This document shows, in pieces, positions 1-8,854 of a DNA stretch of 64,000 nucleotides. Every line of letters starts with the position of its first letter. Position 1 is the stretch's first letter. The notes beneath the pieces are model-generated. The model did not search any database. It was given only the letters and a program-made list of their open reading frames with translations, and had not been told where the DNA came from. Location: positions 1 to 64,000 of the forward strand of contig NZ_JAUSUG010000017.1 in NCBI RefSeq assembly GCF_030813435.1. Reading direction: 5' to 3'. The DNA is from Evansella vedderi. GTDB lineage: Bacteria > Bacillota > Bacilli > Bacillales > Salisediminibacteriaceae. A program made the position numbers and the translations under genes.

Positions 1-125
1 TCATAAAAGCCGAGCGACGAGCGTGCCATCAATAAACCAAAGGTCGCTCTTTACCTTTGGAGGCAGTCTCTCGAAAAGATGGCAAAGCCGTCGCCGGAAA
101 GTTTTTGTAGAGAAGGGAGAGGGAA
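1..125. other. Leader region upstream of ysgA
   Basis: This stretch holds no gene. A hairpin with 7-bp arms (CCAAAGG at 37-43, CCTTTGG at 54-60) is visible. A purine-rich ribosome binding site (GGGAGAGG) lies just before the ysgA ATG. No clear promoter is seen; the upstream gene lies outside the window. Confidence 0.4.
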
Positions 126-878
126 ATGGAAGTAATTGAATCTATTAATAATACAAAAGTAAAGCACTGGAAAAAGCTGCATACAAAAAAAGGCCGAGAA
201 AACGTTGGACAATTTTTAATTGAGGGAATTCACCTTATTGAGGAAGCATTAAAAGCCCATCTTCCTATTAAAGAACTTATTGTCGAAGCGGATAAGGAAA
301 TACCTCCGGAATGGAGAGTATCAGAAGTACCACAAGTTTATGTAACAAGAAGAGTATTAAATGAAATTAGTGAAACAGAAACTCCACAAGGTTTTATTGC
401 TATATGTGACCTTCCAGATAATAAAAATTTACCGTTGGAGGACGGGAAATTTCTATTTATTGACGGAGTCCAAGATCCGGGCAATGTGGGCGCTATGATT
501 CGAACGGCAGATGCCGCTGGATTGTCAGGAGTAGTCATGGGAGAAGGTAGTGTTGATTCCTTTAACGGAAAAGTAATTCGGGCAACACAAGGATCATTAT
601 TTCATTTACCTGTTCAGAGAATGAATTTATTAGATGCAGTTCAGCTTTGTAAGGAAAATAATATCCCTGTTTTTGGTACATCCCTTGAAGGAAGTACTTA
701 CAATGCCATTGAACCTCAGGAACATTTTGCCCTCATTATGGGAAATGAGGGGAGCGGGGTAAACCCAACTTTATTAGCTCAATGTGATCAAAATCTATAT
801 ATTCCCATACACGGGAAAGCAGAATCTTTAAACGTAGGAATTGCTGCTGGAATATTACTTTATCATTTACGTGGTTAG
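126..878 (+). CDS. ysgA: TrmH/SpoU-family RNA 2'-O-methyltransferase YsgA
   Basis: A 250-aa SPOUT-class methyltransferase, expected to methylate a ribose 2'-OH in rRNA or tRNA using S-adenosylmethionine; the exact target cannot be read from sequence. All three SpoU motifs are present: GVQDPGNVGAMIRTA at about residues 114-128, IMGNEGSGV at 204-212 and ESLNVGIAAGI at 233-243. The N-terminal 100 residues match the small substrate-binding domain usual in this family. The ATG follows a GGGAGAGG ribosome binding site. It sits directly upstream of the pheST leader, as in B. subtilis, which supports the ysgA name. Confidence 0.9.
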   Translation: MEVIESINNTKVKHWKKLHTKKGRENVGQFLIEGIHLIEEALKAHLPIKELIVEADKEIPPEWRVSEVPQVYVTRRVLNEISETETPQGFIAICDLPDNKNLPLEDGKFLFIDGVQDPGNVGAMIRTADAAGLSGVVMGEGSVDSFNGKVIRATQGSLFHLPVQRMNLLDAVQLCKENNIPVFGTSLEGSTYNAIEPQEHFALIMGNEGSGVNPTLLAQCDQNLYIPIHGKAESLNVGIAAGILLYHLRG

Positions 879-904
879 CTTAGATAAAAAAGTTTTAAAA
901 GAGT

Positions 905-933
905 TTGCTTAAAGAACAAAAAACTTATATAAT
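905..933 (+). promoter_or_regulatory. Sigma-A promoter of pheST
   Basis: A -35 TTGCTT (905-910) and a consensus -10 TATAAT (928-933) are 17 bases apart. They lie about 30 bases upstream of the T-box leader, the right place to drive it. Confidence 0.75.
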
Positions 934-961
934 AATTAGGAAAATTGGAAGAACAAATGAT

Positions 962-1240
962 ACATAAAGACGATGATAGAGAGTAGTACGTTGATACATC
1001 CCCTTTCAGGGAGGAAATGTCTTAGACTGGAAGCATTTCTAAGTGGGAAACAGCAGAATTCACTCTGGAGTTGACACTGGAGCACAAGCTTGGCTTGTGA
1101 AGGTGATCCGGTTTTAGAAGTCCGTTATCTTCATTTTGAGTGAATGGAAAAGAACAAGATTCCTTTAAGCTATCTTCTTCTCCATTAACAAGGGTGGTAC
1201 CGCGAGCTTTCGTCCCTTTTTAGGACGAGGCTCCTTTTTT
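962..1240 (+). promoter_or_regulatory. T-box leader (tRNA-Phe) of pheST
   Basis: T-box riboswitches read uncharged tRNA and let transcription continue into the synthetase genes. Seen here are an AGTA-type element near 978-985, a specifier loop of the form GAA-TTC-ACTC with codon TTC (Phe) at 1059-1061, the hallmark T-box AGGGTGGTACCGCG at 1191-1204, and a terminator stem (CGTCC/GGACG) ending in a T-run at about 1234-1240. The Phe specifier agrees with the downstream pheS and pheT genes. Confidence 0.93.
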
Positions 1241-1242
1241 AT

Positions 1243-1284
1243 GCTTGGAGAAGCCGAAGGCGTCCGCCTATAGTGTATCCAAGC
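1243..1284. repeat. Short intergenic repeat, family A, 42-bp minimal copy
   Basis: The segment begins GCTTGGA and ends TCCAAGC, exact inverted termini. Its right part (CCGCCTATAGTGTATCC) is almost identical to the right ends of other copies at 8855-8994 and 16153-16208. It sits between the T-box terminator and the pheS ribosome binding site, so it is transcribed into the pheS leader. It codes for nothing. Confidence 0.7.
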
Positions 1285-1338
1285 CATTGTAACAGATTTA
1301 ATCTAACTTAAATGATTCAAATAAAAGGAGGAAAACCG

Positions 1339-2373
1339 ATGTTAGACCGTCTGCAAGAATTGAAAGACGAGGCAATTCAGAAAGTAAATGAAGCCAATTC
1401 AGTGAAGGAATTAAAGGATTTACGTGTTGCATATTTAGGAAAGAAAGGTCCTATTACAGAAGTGTTAAAGGGAATGGGAAAACTCTCTGCTGAAGAACGC
1501 CCAAAAGTGGGGCAAATGGCTAATGAAGTTCGAGAAGCAGTTGCTGATCTGATTAATGAGAAAGAAACAAAACTAGAGGAAGAGGCACTAGTTGCTAAGC
1601 TTCGAGAGGAAAGCATTGATGTAACCTTGCCAGGAAGACCAGTTGGCAAAGGGAGTAAGCATCCCCTTACCTCTGTAATTGAAACTATTGAAGATATTTT
1701 TATCGGGATGGGCTTTACTGTAGCAGAAGGTCCAGAGGTAGAGACAGATTACTATAATTTCGAATCACTAAATTTACCGAAGGATCACCCTGCCCGTGAT
1801 ATGCAGGATACATTTTTTATTACAAATGATTTACTTTTACGTACCCAGACGTCTCCAGTACAGACGAGAACAATGGAGAAGCATGAAGGACGGGGACCTG
1901 TTAAAATCATTTGCCCAGGTAAAGTGTACCGACGTGATGAGGACGATGCCACTCATTCACACCAATTCATGCAAATCGAAGGTCTTGTGGTGGCAGAAGG
2001 TATTCGAATGAGTGATCTAAAGGGAATATTTGAGCAGTTCGTAAAACGCTATTTCGGACAAGATAGGGAAATTCGTTTACGCCCAAGCTTCTTTCCTTTT
2101 ACAGAACCATCTGCTGAATTAGATGTTTCTTGTGCCATTTGTGCAGGTAAAGGCTGTCGTACATGTAAACATACTGGCTGGATTGAGGTATTAGGTTCAG
2201 GAATGGTACATCCAAATGTACTAAGCATGGGAGGATTTGATCCAGAAAAATACTCCGGTTTCGCCTTTGGGATGGGTGTAGAGCGTTTCGCTATGCTAAA
2301 GTACGGTATTGATGATATACGCCATTTTTATACAAATGATACGAGATTTTTATCTCAATTTAATCGGGTTTAA
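1339..2373 (+). CDS. pheS: Phenylalanyl-tRNA synthetase alpha subunit
   Basis: Catalytic subunit of the alpha2-beta2 class II synthetase that charges tRNA-Phe. The 344-aa length equals that of B. subtilis PheS. An N-terminal coiled coil (about 1-90) binds tRNA; the catalytic core carries motif 2-like TQTSPVQTR and KVYRRDEDD, and motif 3 near [10 protein letters not shown]. An in-frame ATG at 1312 exists, but AAAGGAGG at 1324-1331 is correctly spaced for the ATG at 1339, so that start is chosen. A four-Cys cluster (CAIC, CRTCK) lies in the catalytic domain at about residues 255-270. The gene is controlled by the upstream Phe T-box. Confidence 0.97.
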   Translation: MLDRLQELKDEAIQKVNEANSVKELKDLRVAYLGKKGPITEVLKGMGKLSAEERPKVGQMANEVREAVADLINEKETKLEEEALVAKLREESIDVTLPGRPVGKGSKHPLTSVIETIEDIFIGMGFTVAEGPEVETDYYNFESLNLPKDHPARDMQDTFFITNDLLLRTQTSPVQTRTMEKHEGRGPVKIICPGKVYRRDEDDATHSHQFMQIEGLVVAEGIRMSDLKGIFEQFVKRYFGQDREIRLRPSFFPFTEPSAELDVSCAICAGKGCRTCKHTGWIEVLGSGMVHPNVLSMGGFDPEKYSGFAFGMGVERFAMLKYGIDDIRHFYTNDTRFLSQFNRV

Positions 2374-2446
2374 TGGTTAATAGAATCAATGTAACAAATT
2401 ATTATTTTTAGGGCACTCCCATGGATTAGATAAATAAGCATTGTTT

Positions 2447-2571
2447 GGAATGAGCGGAAACCCTCGAGACTCCTGCGGGAGAATATCAAGGCGAGACACC
2501 GCAGGGATGAAGGACCGAGGAGGCTTGTCAGATCACCCGTGGAAAGGGAGAGGGTTGTAGCGAATGATAAC
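2447..2571. repeat. Intergenic repeat of the GAGACTCCTGCGGG type
   Basis: The 263-bp pheS-pheT spacer contains a GC-richer segment with the phrases GAGCGGAAACC, GACTCCTGCGGG, ACCGCAGGG, CGAGGAGGCTTG and GTAGCGAATGA. This belongs to the abundant non-coding repeat family of Bacillaceae genomes; related phrases recur at 55335-55616. In B. subtilis pheS and pheT are nearly adjacent, so this is an insertion into the operon. Confidence 0.7.
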
Positions 2572-2636
2572 TATATTCGTATTTTCATGGACCTACAGTA
2601 AAAAAAGTTAAAGGGAATTTAGAAGGAGGAAATAAT

Positions 2637-5063
2637 GTGTTAGTATCCTATCAATGGCTAAAAAAGTATATAGACATAGATGATTTAACCGCCGAAGAAG
2701 TAGCGGAGAAACTTACGCGAAGCGGCGTAGAGGTTGACCTTGTTCATTCCATGAATAAAGGGGTCAAAAACATTGTTGTAGGTAAAGTGTTGGAGTGTGA
2801 GAAACACCCTGAAGCCGATAAATTAAACCTTTGTCAGGTGGATATCGGTGAAGATGAATCAGTACAAATCGTCTGCGGTGCAGCTAATGTAGCGAAAGAT
2901 CAGCATGTAGTGGTTGCAAAGGTTGGTGCCCGTCTGCCAGGTGGGATGAAAATTAAACGTGCAAAGCTGCGAGGACAGACTTCGGAAGGGATGATCTGTT
3001 CGCTGCAGGAATTAGGTTACGAAGGTAAGCTTGTTTCTAAAGAGTATACAGAAGGAATTTTTCCGTTCCCAACAGAAATGACTCCAGGGGAAGATGCAAT
3101 GGAAGCATTAAACTTAGGTGATCAAGTTCTCGAATTGGATCTAACACCGAACCGAGCAGATTGCTTAAGCATGATTGGAACAGCCTACGAGGTTGGTGCT
3201 ATTCTTGGCCGTGACGTAAAATTACCAGAAACAACTATGGAAAGAGGGCAGGAAAATGCGTCTGATTATGTATCTGTAAAGGTGGATGCAAATGAAGATA
3301 ATCCGTACTATGGTGCGATTATGATAAAGGATGTAACCATTGCCCCATCTCCTCTATGGCTGCAAACAACGTTAATGGCAGCAGGGGTACGTCCTATTAA
3401 TAATGTGGTAGATATCACGAACTACGTTCTTTTAGAGTACGGGCAGCCATTACACGCCTTCGACTATGACCGTTTTGGTTCGGAGGAGGTATTAGTACGC
3501 CGGGCTAAGGACGGAGAAAAGATAACCACATTGGATGATGTGGAGAGAACGTTGACTGCCGATTACCTTGTTATCACAAATGGAAAAGAACCGGTGGCCC
3601 TTGCTGGAGTAATGGGTGGAGCAAATTCAGAAGTACAATCTGATACAAAGAATATTTTATTAGAGGCTGCCTACTTTAAAGGGACCACTATCCGTAAAGC
3701 ATCTCGCGAATTGGGATTACGCAGTGATGCTAGTGCTCGATTTGAAAAGGGAGTGGACCCAAGCCGTGTAAGAGCTGCTGGAGAAAGGGCAGCAAAAATG
3801 ATTGCAGAAATTGCTGGCGGTACCGTTCTTTCTGGTATTGTGGAATTTAACGAGCTAGATGTAACCCCTAAGGAAGTAACTATTACATTAGGAAAAATTA
3901 ACGGTGTTTTAGGTACTTCTATTGATACAGATACAGTAAAAGAAATCTTAAGTAAGCTTCAATTTACTTTTGAATTAGAAGGGGAAATGTTCCGTATTTT
4001 CGTACCGACACGTCGTCAAGACATTCAAATTGAAGCGGATATTGTGGAAGAAGTGGCTCGTTTGTACGGCTACGATAATATTCCAACCACGTTGCCAAAT
4101 ACTGCAACTACACCTGGCGGCTTAACGGAGGTTCAAGCTAAGAAGCGCAAGGCACGTCGTTTCCTTGAGCATGCTGGTGTAAACGAAGCAGTGAGTTACT
4201 CTTTAACTACAGGGGAAAAGGAATCTCATTTCCATGAAGATGCAGATAGCCTTTCAAGGGTAAAGGTAGCGTTGCCAATGAGTGAAGAAAGAAGTACCTT
4301 ACGTACTACTTTACTGCCACATTTATTAGACGCATTGAGTCATAATAAAAATCGCAGTAATTTAAATGTGAGTCTATATGAGATTGGCTCTGTATTCCAT
4401 ACGGAAGAGGAAACAATTACAAAGCAACCTATGGAAACAGCCATGCTTTCTGGTGCATTTATGGGCCTTTGTTACGAGCACAGTTGGCAAGGTGAGAAAA
4501 AGGCAGTTGATTTCTTTGTAGTAAAGGGAATAGTGGAAGGGTTACTTAAAGAACTGAAGATGGAAGGTGACGTTCAATTTGTTCAAAGTGAACCAAAGGG
4601 TTTCCACCCAGGAAGAGCAGCCAAACTATTAGTAAACGGAAAAGAGATGGGGGTTCTTGGTCAAATTCATCCATCTGTAGCTAAGGAATGGTCTTTACCT
4701 GAAACCTATGTATTTGAATTAAACTTCCATGCATTAGTGGAAGGTAAGGGTAAAGAAATACGTTACTCGCCAATCCCAAGGTATCCAGCAATGGATCGTG
4801 ATATTGCTTTAGTTCTTGATGAGACCGTAAAAGCAAGTGAAGTGGAAAAGGTAATTGTGGAATTCGGAGGAGATTTATTGAAAAATGTAGCACTCTTTGA
4901 TTTGTATCAAGGGGAGCATTTGGAAGCAGGTAAGAAATCATTAGCCTTCTCCTTACGTTACCAGGATCCAGAAAAAACACTGACAGAGGAAGAAGTAACA
5001 AAAGTACACGAAAGTGTATTAGCCGGCTTAGAAGAACGTTTAGGAGCAACTTTAAGATCATAA
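2637..5063 (+). CDS. pheT: Phenylalanyl-tRNA synthetase beta subunit
   Basis: The 808-aa tRNA-recognition and editing subunit that pairs with PheS. The family's order is visible: a tRNA-binding OB domain at about 40-155 (HPEADKLNLCQVDIG), the B3/B4 editing domain at about 210-390 (RPINNVVDITNYVLLEYGQP), the B5 DNA-binding-like domain at about 405-480, a catalytic-like core, and a C-terminal anticodon-binding FDX-ACB domain from about 710 (RYPAMDRDIAL). The start is GTG at 2637, placed 7 bases after AGAAGGAGG; an overlapping ATG at 2635 is out of frame. The operon is split from pheS by a repeat insertion. Confidence 0.97.
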   Translation: MLVSYQWLKKYIDIDDLTAEEVAEKLTRSGVEVDLVHSMNKGVKNIVVGKVLECEKHPEADKLNLCQVDIGEDESVQIVCGAANVAKDQHVVVAKVGARLPGGMKIKRAKLRGQTSEGMICSLQELGYEGKLVSKEYTEGIFPFPTEMTPGEDAMEALNLGDQVLELDLTPNRADCLSMIGTAYEVGAILGRDVKLPETTMERGQENASDYVSVKVDANEDNPYYGAIMIKDVTIAPSPLWLQTTLMAAGVRPINNVVDITNYVLLEYGQPLHAFDYDRFGSEEVLVRRAKDGEKITTLDDVERTLTADYLVITNGKEPVALAGVMGGANSEVQSDTKNILLEAAYFKGTTIRKASRELGLRSDASARFEKGVDPSRVRAAGERAAKMIAEIAGGTVLSGIVEFNELDVTPKEVTITLGKINGVLGTSIDTDTVKEILSKLQFTFELEGEMFRIFVPTRRQDIQIEADIVEEVARLYGYDNIPTTLPNTATTPGGLTEVQAKKRKARRFLEHAGVNEAVSYSLTTGEKESHFHEDADSLSRVKVALPMSEERSTLRTTLLPHLLDALSHNKNRSNLNVSLYEIGSVFHTEEETITKQPMETAMLSGAFMGLCYEHSWQGEKKAVDFFVVKGIVEGLLKELKMEGDVQFVQSEPKGFHPGRAAKLLVNGKEMGVLGQIHPSVAKEWSLPETYVFELNFHALVEGKGKEIRYSPIPRYPAMDRDIALVLDETVKASEVEKVIVEFGGDLLKNVALFDLYQGEHLEAGKKSLAFSLRYQDPEKTLTEEEVTKVHESVLAGLEERLGATLRS

Positions 5064-5071
5064 TCTGTCAC

Positions 5072-5104
5072 AAAATTGTGCGGGACCCGGTCCCGCACAA
5101 TTTT
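5072..5104. terminator. Perfect palindrome after pheT, probable terminator
   Basis: Two 16-base arms (5072-5087 and 5089-5104) flank a single C, beginning AAAATTGTGCGGGACC. The A-rich start and T-rich end allow termination on either strand. The GGGACCCGGTCCC core recurs in the palindrome at 59846-59866. Confidence 0.75.
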
Positions 5105-5159
5105 AATTTCATAAGACAATAGAAGCATAGATCATAAAATTTGAAGGAGTTAGATTGCG

Positions 5160-5582
5160 ATGATTAATGTTTCTAGTATAGAGTTAATTCAGGAAGAAAA
5201 ACCATACGCATACAATGTTGTATTTACAGTTAATAATAGTGAGATCAAATATGCTACGGATATAGTTTATTCTAGTAAATATAATTACTGGCTCGCAAAC
5301 CCATTTATCACACATGAATTATCATCACTCCTAATGGGACACCATTGTCCTCAATGCAGGGAGGTGAAAATTGCATGTTTAACCTTATGCGGCCTACATG
5401 TGGAGGTTACAAAGGGGATTATTGAACACCCATCATTCCAACAATACATCGTGAACGAATTAAGCTTTTTAACTTTAGAACGTTTTCCGACAGAGCTTCA
5501 TATTGAAACTAGCCGTAAAAAATGGGATCAAATAACTTACAATAATGCAGCCCATAAAATCTTAAGAAAAGTCTCTGTTTAA
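5160..5582 (+). CDS. Conserved-looking protein of unknown function (140 aa)
   Basis: I do not recognise this protein. It is a soluble 140-aa product with no signal peptide or membrane segment. Its notable feature is a Cys/His cluster near residues 61-77 (HHCPQCREVKIACLTLCG), which includes a CxxC and could bind a metal or be redox active; that is inference. A good ribosome binding site (GAAGGAGTTAG) precedes the ATG, and the coding sequence is uninterrupted, so it is probably real. It stands alone between the pheT palindrome and a phosphoesterase gene and has no counterpart at this place in B. subtilis. Confidence 0.65.
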   Translation: MINVSSIELIQEEKPYAYNVVFTVNNSEIKYATDIVYSSKYNYWLANPFITHELSSLLMGHHCPQCREVKIACLTLCGLHVEVTKGIIEHPSFQQYIVNELSFLTLERFPTELHIETSRKKWDQITYNNAAHKILRKVSV

Positions 5583-5707
5583 TGTTTAATATAGACTGAT
5601 TTCGTAACCCATGTTGCTTTATTAAATTTACCTAAAACAATAGTCTTTTAGAAACCCGCTTAATATAAAATTATAGCTAGTTAAAAATTTTTTCAGGAGG
5701 TTTGAAA

Positions 5708-6436
5708 ATGAAATTTGCTTTTATTTCGGATATTCATGGTAATGCCGTAGCCTTACAAGCGGTACTAGAGGATATAGAGATACAAAACGTTGATCAAATC
5801 ATTGTCCTTGGGGATATTTGTTATCGCGGACCAGAGCCCAAAAAGGCTTTAGAGCTTACACGTTCATTACAGACAACAGTTATTAAAGGGAATGCGGATG
5901 AATGGATTGTCCGCGGTATTAGGCACGGGGAAGTTCCTGATAAAGCTGTAGATTTGATGAACAAAGAAAGGGATTGGAGCATTGAAAAGCTTTCAGAGGA
6001 AGAAATAGATTATCTGCGAAGCCTCCCAACAGAAGCTTCCCTTAAGCTTACGGAGAACATAGAAATACACGTTTTTCATGCTACACCTAAGAGTTTATTT
6101 GATGTTGTTCAACAAGATGAAAGTAGTGCTGCTATTAAGGAAAAGTTAATGGGACATCCTTCAGCCAAATTATTTATCTACGGCCATATTCATTTTCCTT
6201 ATCTCCGCTTTTTTGACGGGAAGGTTGTTGCCAATACGGGAAGTGTTGGTCTCCCCTTTGATGGAACACCACTAGCCTCCTATTTAATTGTTGAAGGAGA
6301 AGGGGATTATTTCAATATGGCGATTCGGCGGGTACCATATGACCTTGATAAGGTAATAAGGCAATACGAAGAAAATAACTATCCAAATATGGAGATGATG
6401 ACCAGTATTGTTCGAAACGGAAAATTGCCAAATTAA
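5708..6436 (+). CDS. Calcineurin-like metallophosphoesterase
   Basis: A 242-aa enzyme of the metallophosphoesterase superfamily, which hydrolyses phosphate mono- or diesters with a two-metal centre. The metal-binding motifs are intact: FISDIHGN (D8, H10), LGDICYRGP (D36), KGNADEW (N62), FHATP, and YGHIHFP near the C-terminal side. AGGAGG at 5695-5700 is 7 bases from the ATG at 5708; a TTG at 5702 would sit too close to it. The substrate is unknown. It differs from the shorter YsnB phosphoesterase encoded at 40382. Confidence 0.85.
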   Translation: MKFAFISDIHGNAVALQAVLEDIEIQNVDQIIVLGDICYRGPEPKKALELTRSLQTTVIKGNADEWIVRGIRHGEVPDKAVDLMNKERDWSIEKLSEEEIDYLRSLPTEASLKLTENIEIHVFHATPKSLFDVVQQDESSAAIKEKLMGHPSAKLFIYGHIHFPYLRFFDGKVVANTGSVGLPFDGTPLASYLIVEGEGDYFNMAIRRVPYDLDKVIRQYEENNYPNMEMMTSIVRNGKLPN

Positions 6437-6450
6437 AAAAATATTAATAA

Positions 6451-6600
6451 AAAGAGGCTGGGACATAACTAAAGTGTTTAATCGGAAATACGAACAATAC
6501 ACTACCTTAGGGAAGTATATTTCCGAAGCGGGTAGATTGCACCTACATCAAGTTTGTTCGGATTTCTTATTAGTAAAAATACTTTTGTCCCAGCCTCTTT
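6451..6600. repeat. 150-bp long inverted repeat between convergent genes
   Basis: The outer arms are AAAGAGGCTGGGACA (6451-6465) and its exact complement TGTCCCAGCCTCTTT (6586-6600). Inside, a second pair (GAAATACGAACAA with one mismatch to TTGTTCGGATTTC) extends the fold. The whole element would form one long hairpin and lies between the convergent phosphoesterase and rnhC genes, where it can serve as a bidirectional terminator. Similar GAGGCTGGGACA elements are widespread in Firmicutes. Confidence 0.8.
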
Positions 6601-6662
6601 CTTCTAGTCTAAGTGTTTGATCTCATTTAAAACTCTCTATGAACGCAAACTCTCATCCAAAC

Positions 6663-7616
6663 TTACACCCCTGCTTTTTTCGTATTAGCAAAATGCCATT
6701 TTGTGCACCGGTATAGGGTATCTTGCCCCTTTTGACGAAGGATTTCCCGGGCAGCTTGGTCTACCTTAGGACCTGCTCCCTTAGGTAAAGGTAGGCCGAT
6801 TTCAGCTTCTAACTTATCCATTTCATTTAAAAAGGAAAATCTGGCAAGTACGGAAGCGGCTGCTACAGATGGATGAATATTCTCCGCCTTAGTAGCAAAG
6901 TAAATGGGTTTCTCAGAAATCCATGCTTTTTTCTTCCCTTTTAAATATTCAAAATAACGTTCAGGCTGGACAAACTGGTCAATAAATACTCCATCGAAGT
7001 CTACCTCGTCTTCCGAACATTTTTTCATGACATTAGTAATAGCTTGATGATGTAGAAGGGCTTTCATTTGACCTTGATTCATTCCCTGCTCCTGAAGCTC
7101 ATTATATTTCTCATTCTTCAACACAAGCAAGCTGTATGTACAATGCTTGACCAACCGAGGGGCAAGCTCACGTATGGTGGTATCAGTAATGCTTTTAGAA
7201 TCACGAATTCCCCAGCCCTCAATTGTTTTCATTTGCTCCTTACTTAAGTGAACACATACGACTGTCATTGGTCCAAAGTAATCTCCTGTACCTGTTTCAT
7301 CACTCCCTAGTAAAACTAGGTCTGTTACATTATGTGGCGGCTTATAATTATGATTATCTACTGAGGAAGTACTGTTTTTTTTCTTTGCAGAAGTATCATT
7401 TTTACTTGTCTTTTTTCCATTCCAACGGCTTGCCTCATTACTGGCATCTTTCCCTTGAAATAAAACTTTCCCTGATTTATAAGCGGTGATCATACAGCCT
7501 TTTGTTTTTGCTGCAAAAACGGCACCCTTTGGTGGATTGCTCTTTAAATCTGCACTATAGTGGGAATTCATCTCTGTTAATGTTTTGTTCGTTACTTGAA
7601 TCACTTCATAACTCAA
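6663..7616 (-). CDS. rnhC: Ribonuclease HIII
   Basis: A 317-aa type 2 RNase H that cleaves the RNA strand of RNA-DNA hybrids, removing R-loops and primers. The N-terminal 65 residues form the TBP-like substrate-binding domain special to RNase HIII; a Lys/Ser-rich linker follows at about 66-95. The catalytic domain opens with LLGSDETGTGDYFGP (D106, E107) and has DSKSITD and DGVFIDQF for the remaining acidic residues. The start is TTG at 7616, preceded by AAAGGGTG. It reads opposite to its neighbours, just upstream of zapA, the same neighbour as in B. subtilis. Confidence 0.95.
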   Translation of the reverse strand: MSYEVIQVTNKTLTEMNSHYSADLKSNPPKGAVFAAKTKGCMITAYKSGKVLFQGKDASNEASRWNGKKTSKNDTSAKKKNSTSSVDNHNYKPPHNVTDLVLLGSDETGTGDYFGPMTVVCVHLSKEQMKTIEGWGIRDSKSITDTTIRELAPRLVKHCTYSLLVLKNEKYNELQEQGMNQGQMKALLHHQAITNVMKKCSEDEVDFDGVFIDQFVQPERYFEYLKGKKKAWISEKPIYFATKAENIHPSVAAASVLARFSFLNEMDKLEAEIGLPLPKGAGPKVDQAAREILRQKGQDTLYRCTKWHFANTKKAGV

Positions 7617-7853
7617 ATGTATACACCCTTTCCATCAACATCAGTACCAGTTCTCTTCACAGTATAGACAACCTTCCTTGATACGTCACTGATTTTTTGA
7701 GAAAAAATATCTTCCAGAGTAGAATAACAAAAAAACGAATATCTAGGTTCAATTTCCCCTTTTTCCATTCTTCTTTCATCTTTATATTTCCATACACAGT
7801 CTGTCATGTTATGATATAAATTAGGATTTCTATGACGAATGGAGGCCTTGTGA

Positions 7854-8102
7854 GTGGAAGAGGAACACGAAAAGCGTCGAACCAGTGTGACAATTTATGG
7901 TCAACAATATACCATCGTCGGACAAGAAAACCCGGAGCAAGTAAAGAAGGTTGCAGAACTTGTTGATCGTAAAATGAGAGAGTTAAAAAGTAAAAATCCT
8001 TATTTAGATTCAAATAAATTAGCTGTCTTAACAGCAGTCAACATTGGGAATGATTATCTATCATTGTTAAAGTCAGATAAAGAAGAGAAAGATGGGGATT
8101 AA
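7854..8102 (+). CDS. zapA: Cell division protein ZapA
   Basis: An 82-aa FtsZ-associated protein that bundles FtsZ filaments and stabilises the Z ring. The N-terminal half carries the family signature TSVTIYGQQYTIVG and the middle NPYLDSNKLAVLTAVNI; the C-terminal helix provides the dimerisation coiled coil. The GTG start at 7854 lies 8 bases after GGAGG (7841-7845). The gene diverges from rnhC and is followed after 5 bases by the CvpA-family gene, with which it is surely co-transcribed. Confidence 0.93.
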   Translation: MEEEHEKRRTSVTIYGQQYTIVGQENPEQVKKVAELVDRKMRELKSKNPYLDSNKLAVLTAVNIGNDYLSLLKSDKEEKDGD

Positions 8103-8107
8103 TAGAG

Positions 8108-8644
8108 ATGCTGAGTTTTTTGTTGTTTTTTGCATTAGTTGTCAGCTTTTTTGTAGGATTTCGCCGTGGAATCATTTTGCAATTGATTCACTTGCTGGGT
8201 TTCGTGGTAGCCTTTATTGTGGCCTATCTGTACTATCAGGATGTGGCACATTACATAAGATTGTGGATTCCATTTCCACAGCTGTCATCCGATTCAGGAT
8301 TAACTTTATTAGTAGAAGCCTTTAGCTTTGAAAGAGTCTACTATAATGGTATTGCCTTTGCTATCTTATTTTTTGCAACAAAGATTATCATGCAAATAGT
8401 AGGATCCTTGTTTGATTTCTTGGCTCATTTGCCAATTTTAAATATGATTAATCGTTGGCTCGGGGGGATTTTAGGTTTTATTGAGGGATTACTAGTAATT
8501 GTTGTTCTATTACATTTAGGAGCACTTATCCAAATAGAATTTATCCAAGAGCATATCCAGAACTCATCCTTTGCACAAATGATATTTGAATATACACCTA
8601 TTATTTCAAACCAAATTAAGGAGCTTTGGATGGATACGATGTAA
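8108..8644 (+). CDS. yshB: CvpA-family membrane protein YshB
   Basis: A 178-aa integral membrane protein of the CvpA/colicin V production family. Hydrophobic segments lie at roughly 1-18, 25-45, 75-100 and 120-145, and the family's signature glycine/arginine turn FVGFRRGI follows the first segment. CvpA proteins have been linked to envelope homeostasis in several bacteria, but no biochemical role is settled. It forms a two-gene unit with zapA, as in B. subtilis. No strong ribosome binding site precedes the ATG, so translation may be coupled to zapA. Confidence 0.85.
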   Translation: MLSFLLFFALVVSFFVGFRRGIILQLIHLLGFVVAFIVAYLYYQDVAHYIRLWIPFPQLSSDSGLTLLVEAFSFERVYYNGIAFAILFFATKIIMQIVGSLFDFLAHLPILNMINRWLGGILGFIEGLLVIVVLLHLGALIQIEFIQEHIQNSSFAQMIFEYTPIISNQIKELWMDTM

Positions 8645-8657
8645 TAGCATATTAAGA

Positions 8658-8735
8658 AGCAATGATCTTTTATCTGTTTTAACTCCTTTGCTTTTATGAG
8701 CAGAGTGGAAAAAATGGAAAACAGATCATTGCTTT
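8658..8735. terminator. Long hairpin after zapA-yshB
   Basis: AGCAATGATCT (about 8658-8668) pairs with AGATCATTGCT (about 8723-8733), which is followed by a T-run. The loop is long (over 50 bases), so this is either a weak terminator or a degenerate repeat. Confidence 0.55.
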
Positions 8736-8854
8736 TTGGTTTAGTGATAGTTATTTTTATATTACCCCATATTGGTTGCACCTGTGGGGATGATAAGGCT
8801 ATGATGAAAAAGATAAATATTGTTAAGGTTGTTTTTTAACTTTGTTGCGTAAAA

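Noticed and set aside
2447-2571. Insertion sequence between pheS and pheT
   Set aside because: There is no transposase ORF or clear target duplication; it fits the common non-coding Bacillaceae repeat.
4681-5061. 126-codon minus-strand frame within pheT
   Set aside because: Antisense shadow of a highly conserved gene, Leu-rich, without ribosome site or promoter.
7613-7807. 64-codon minus-strand frame upstream of rnhC
   Set aside because: No ribosome binding site before its ATG; it overlaps the rnhC ribosome site and is likely non-coding leader.
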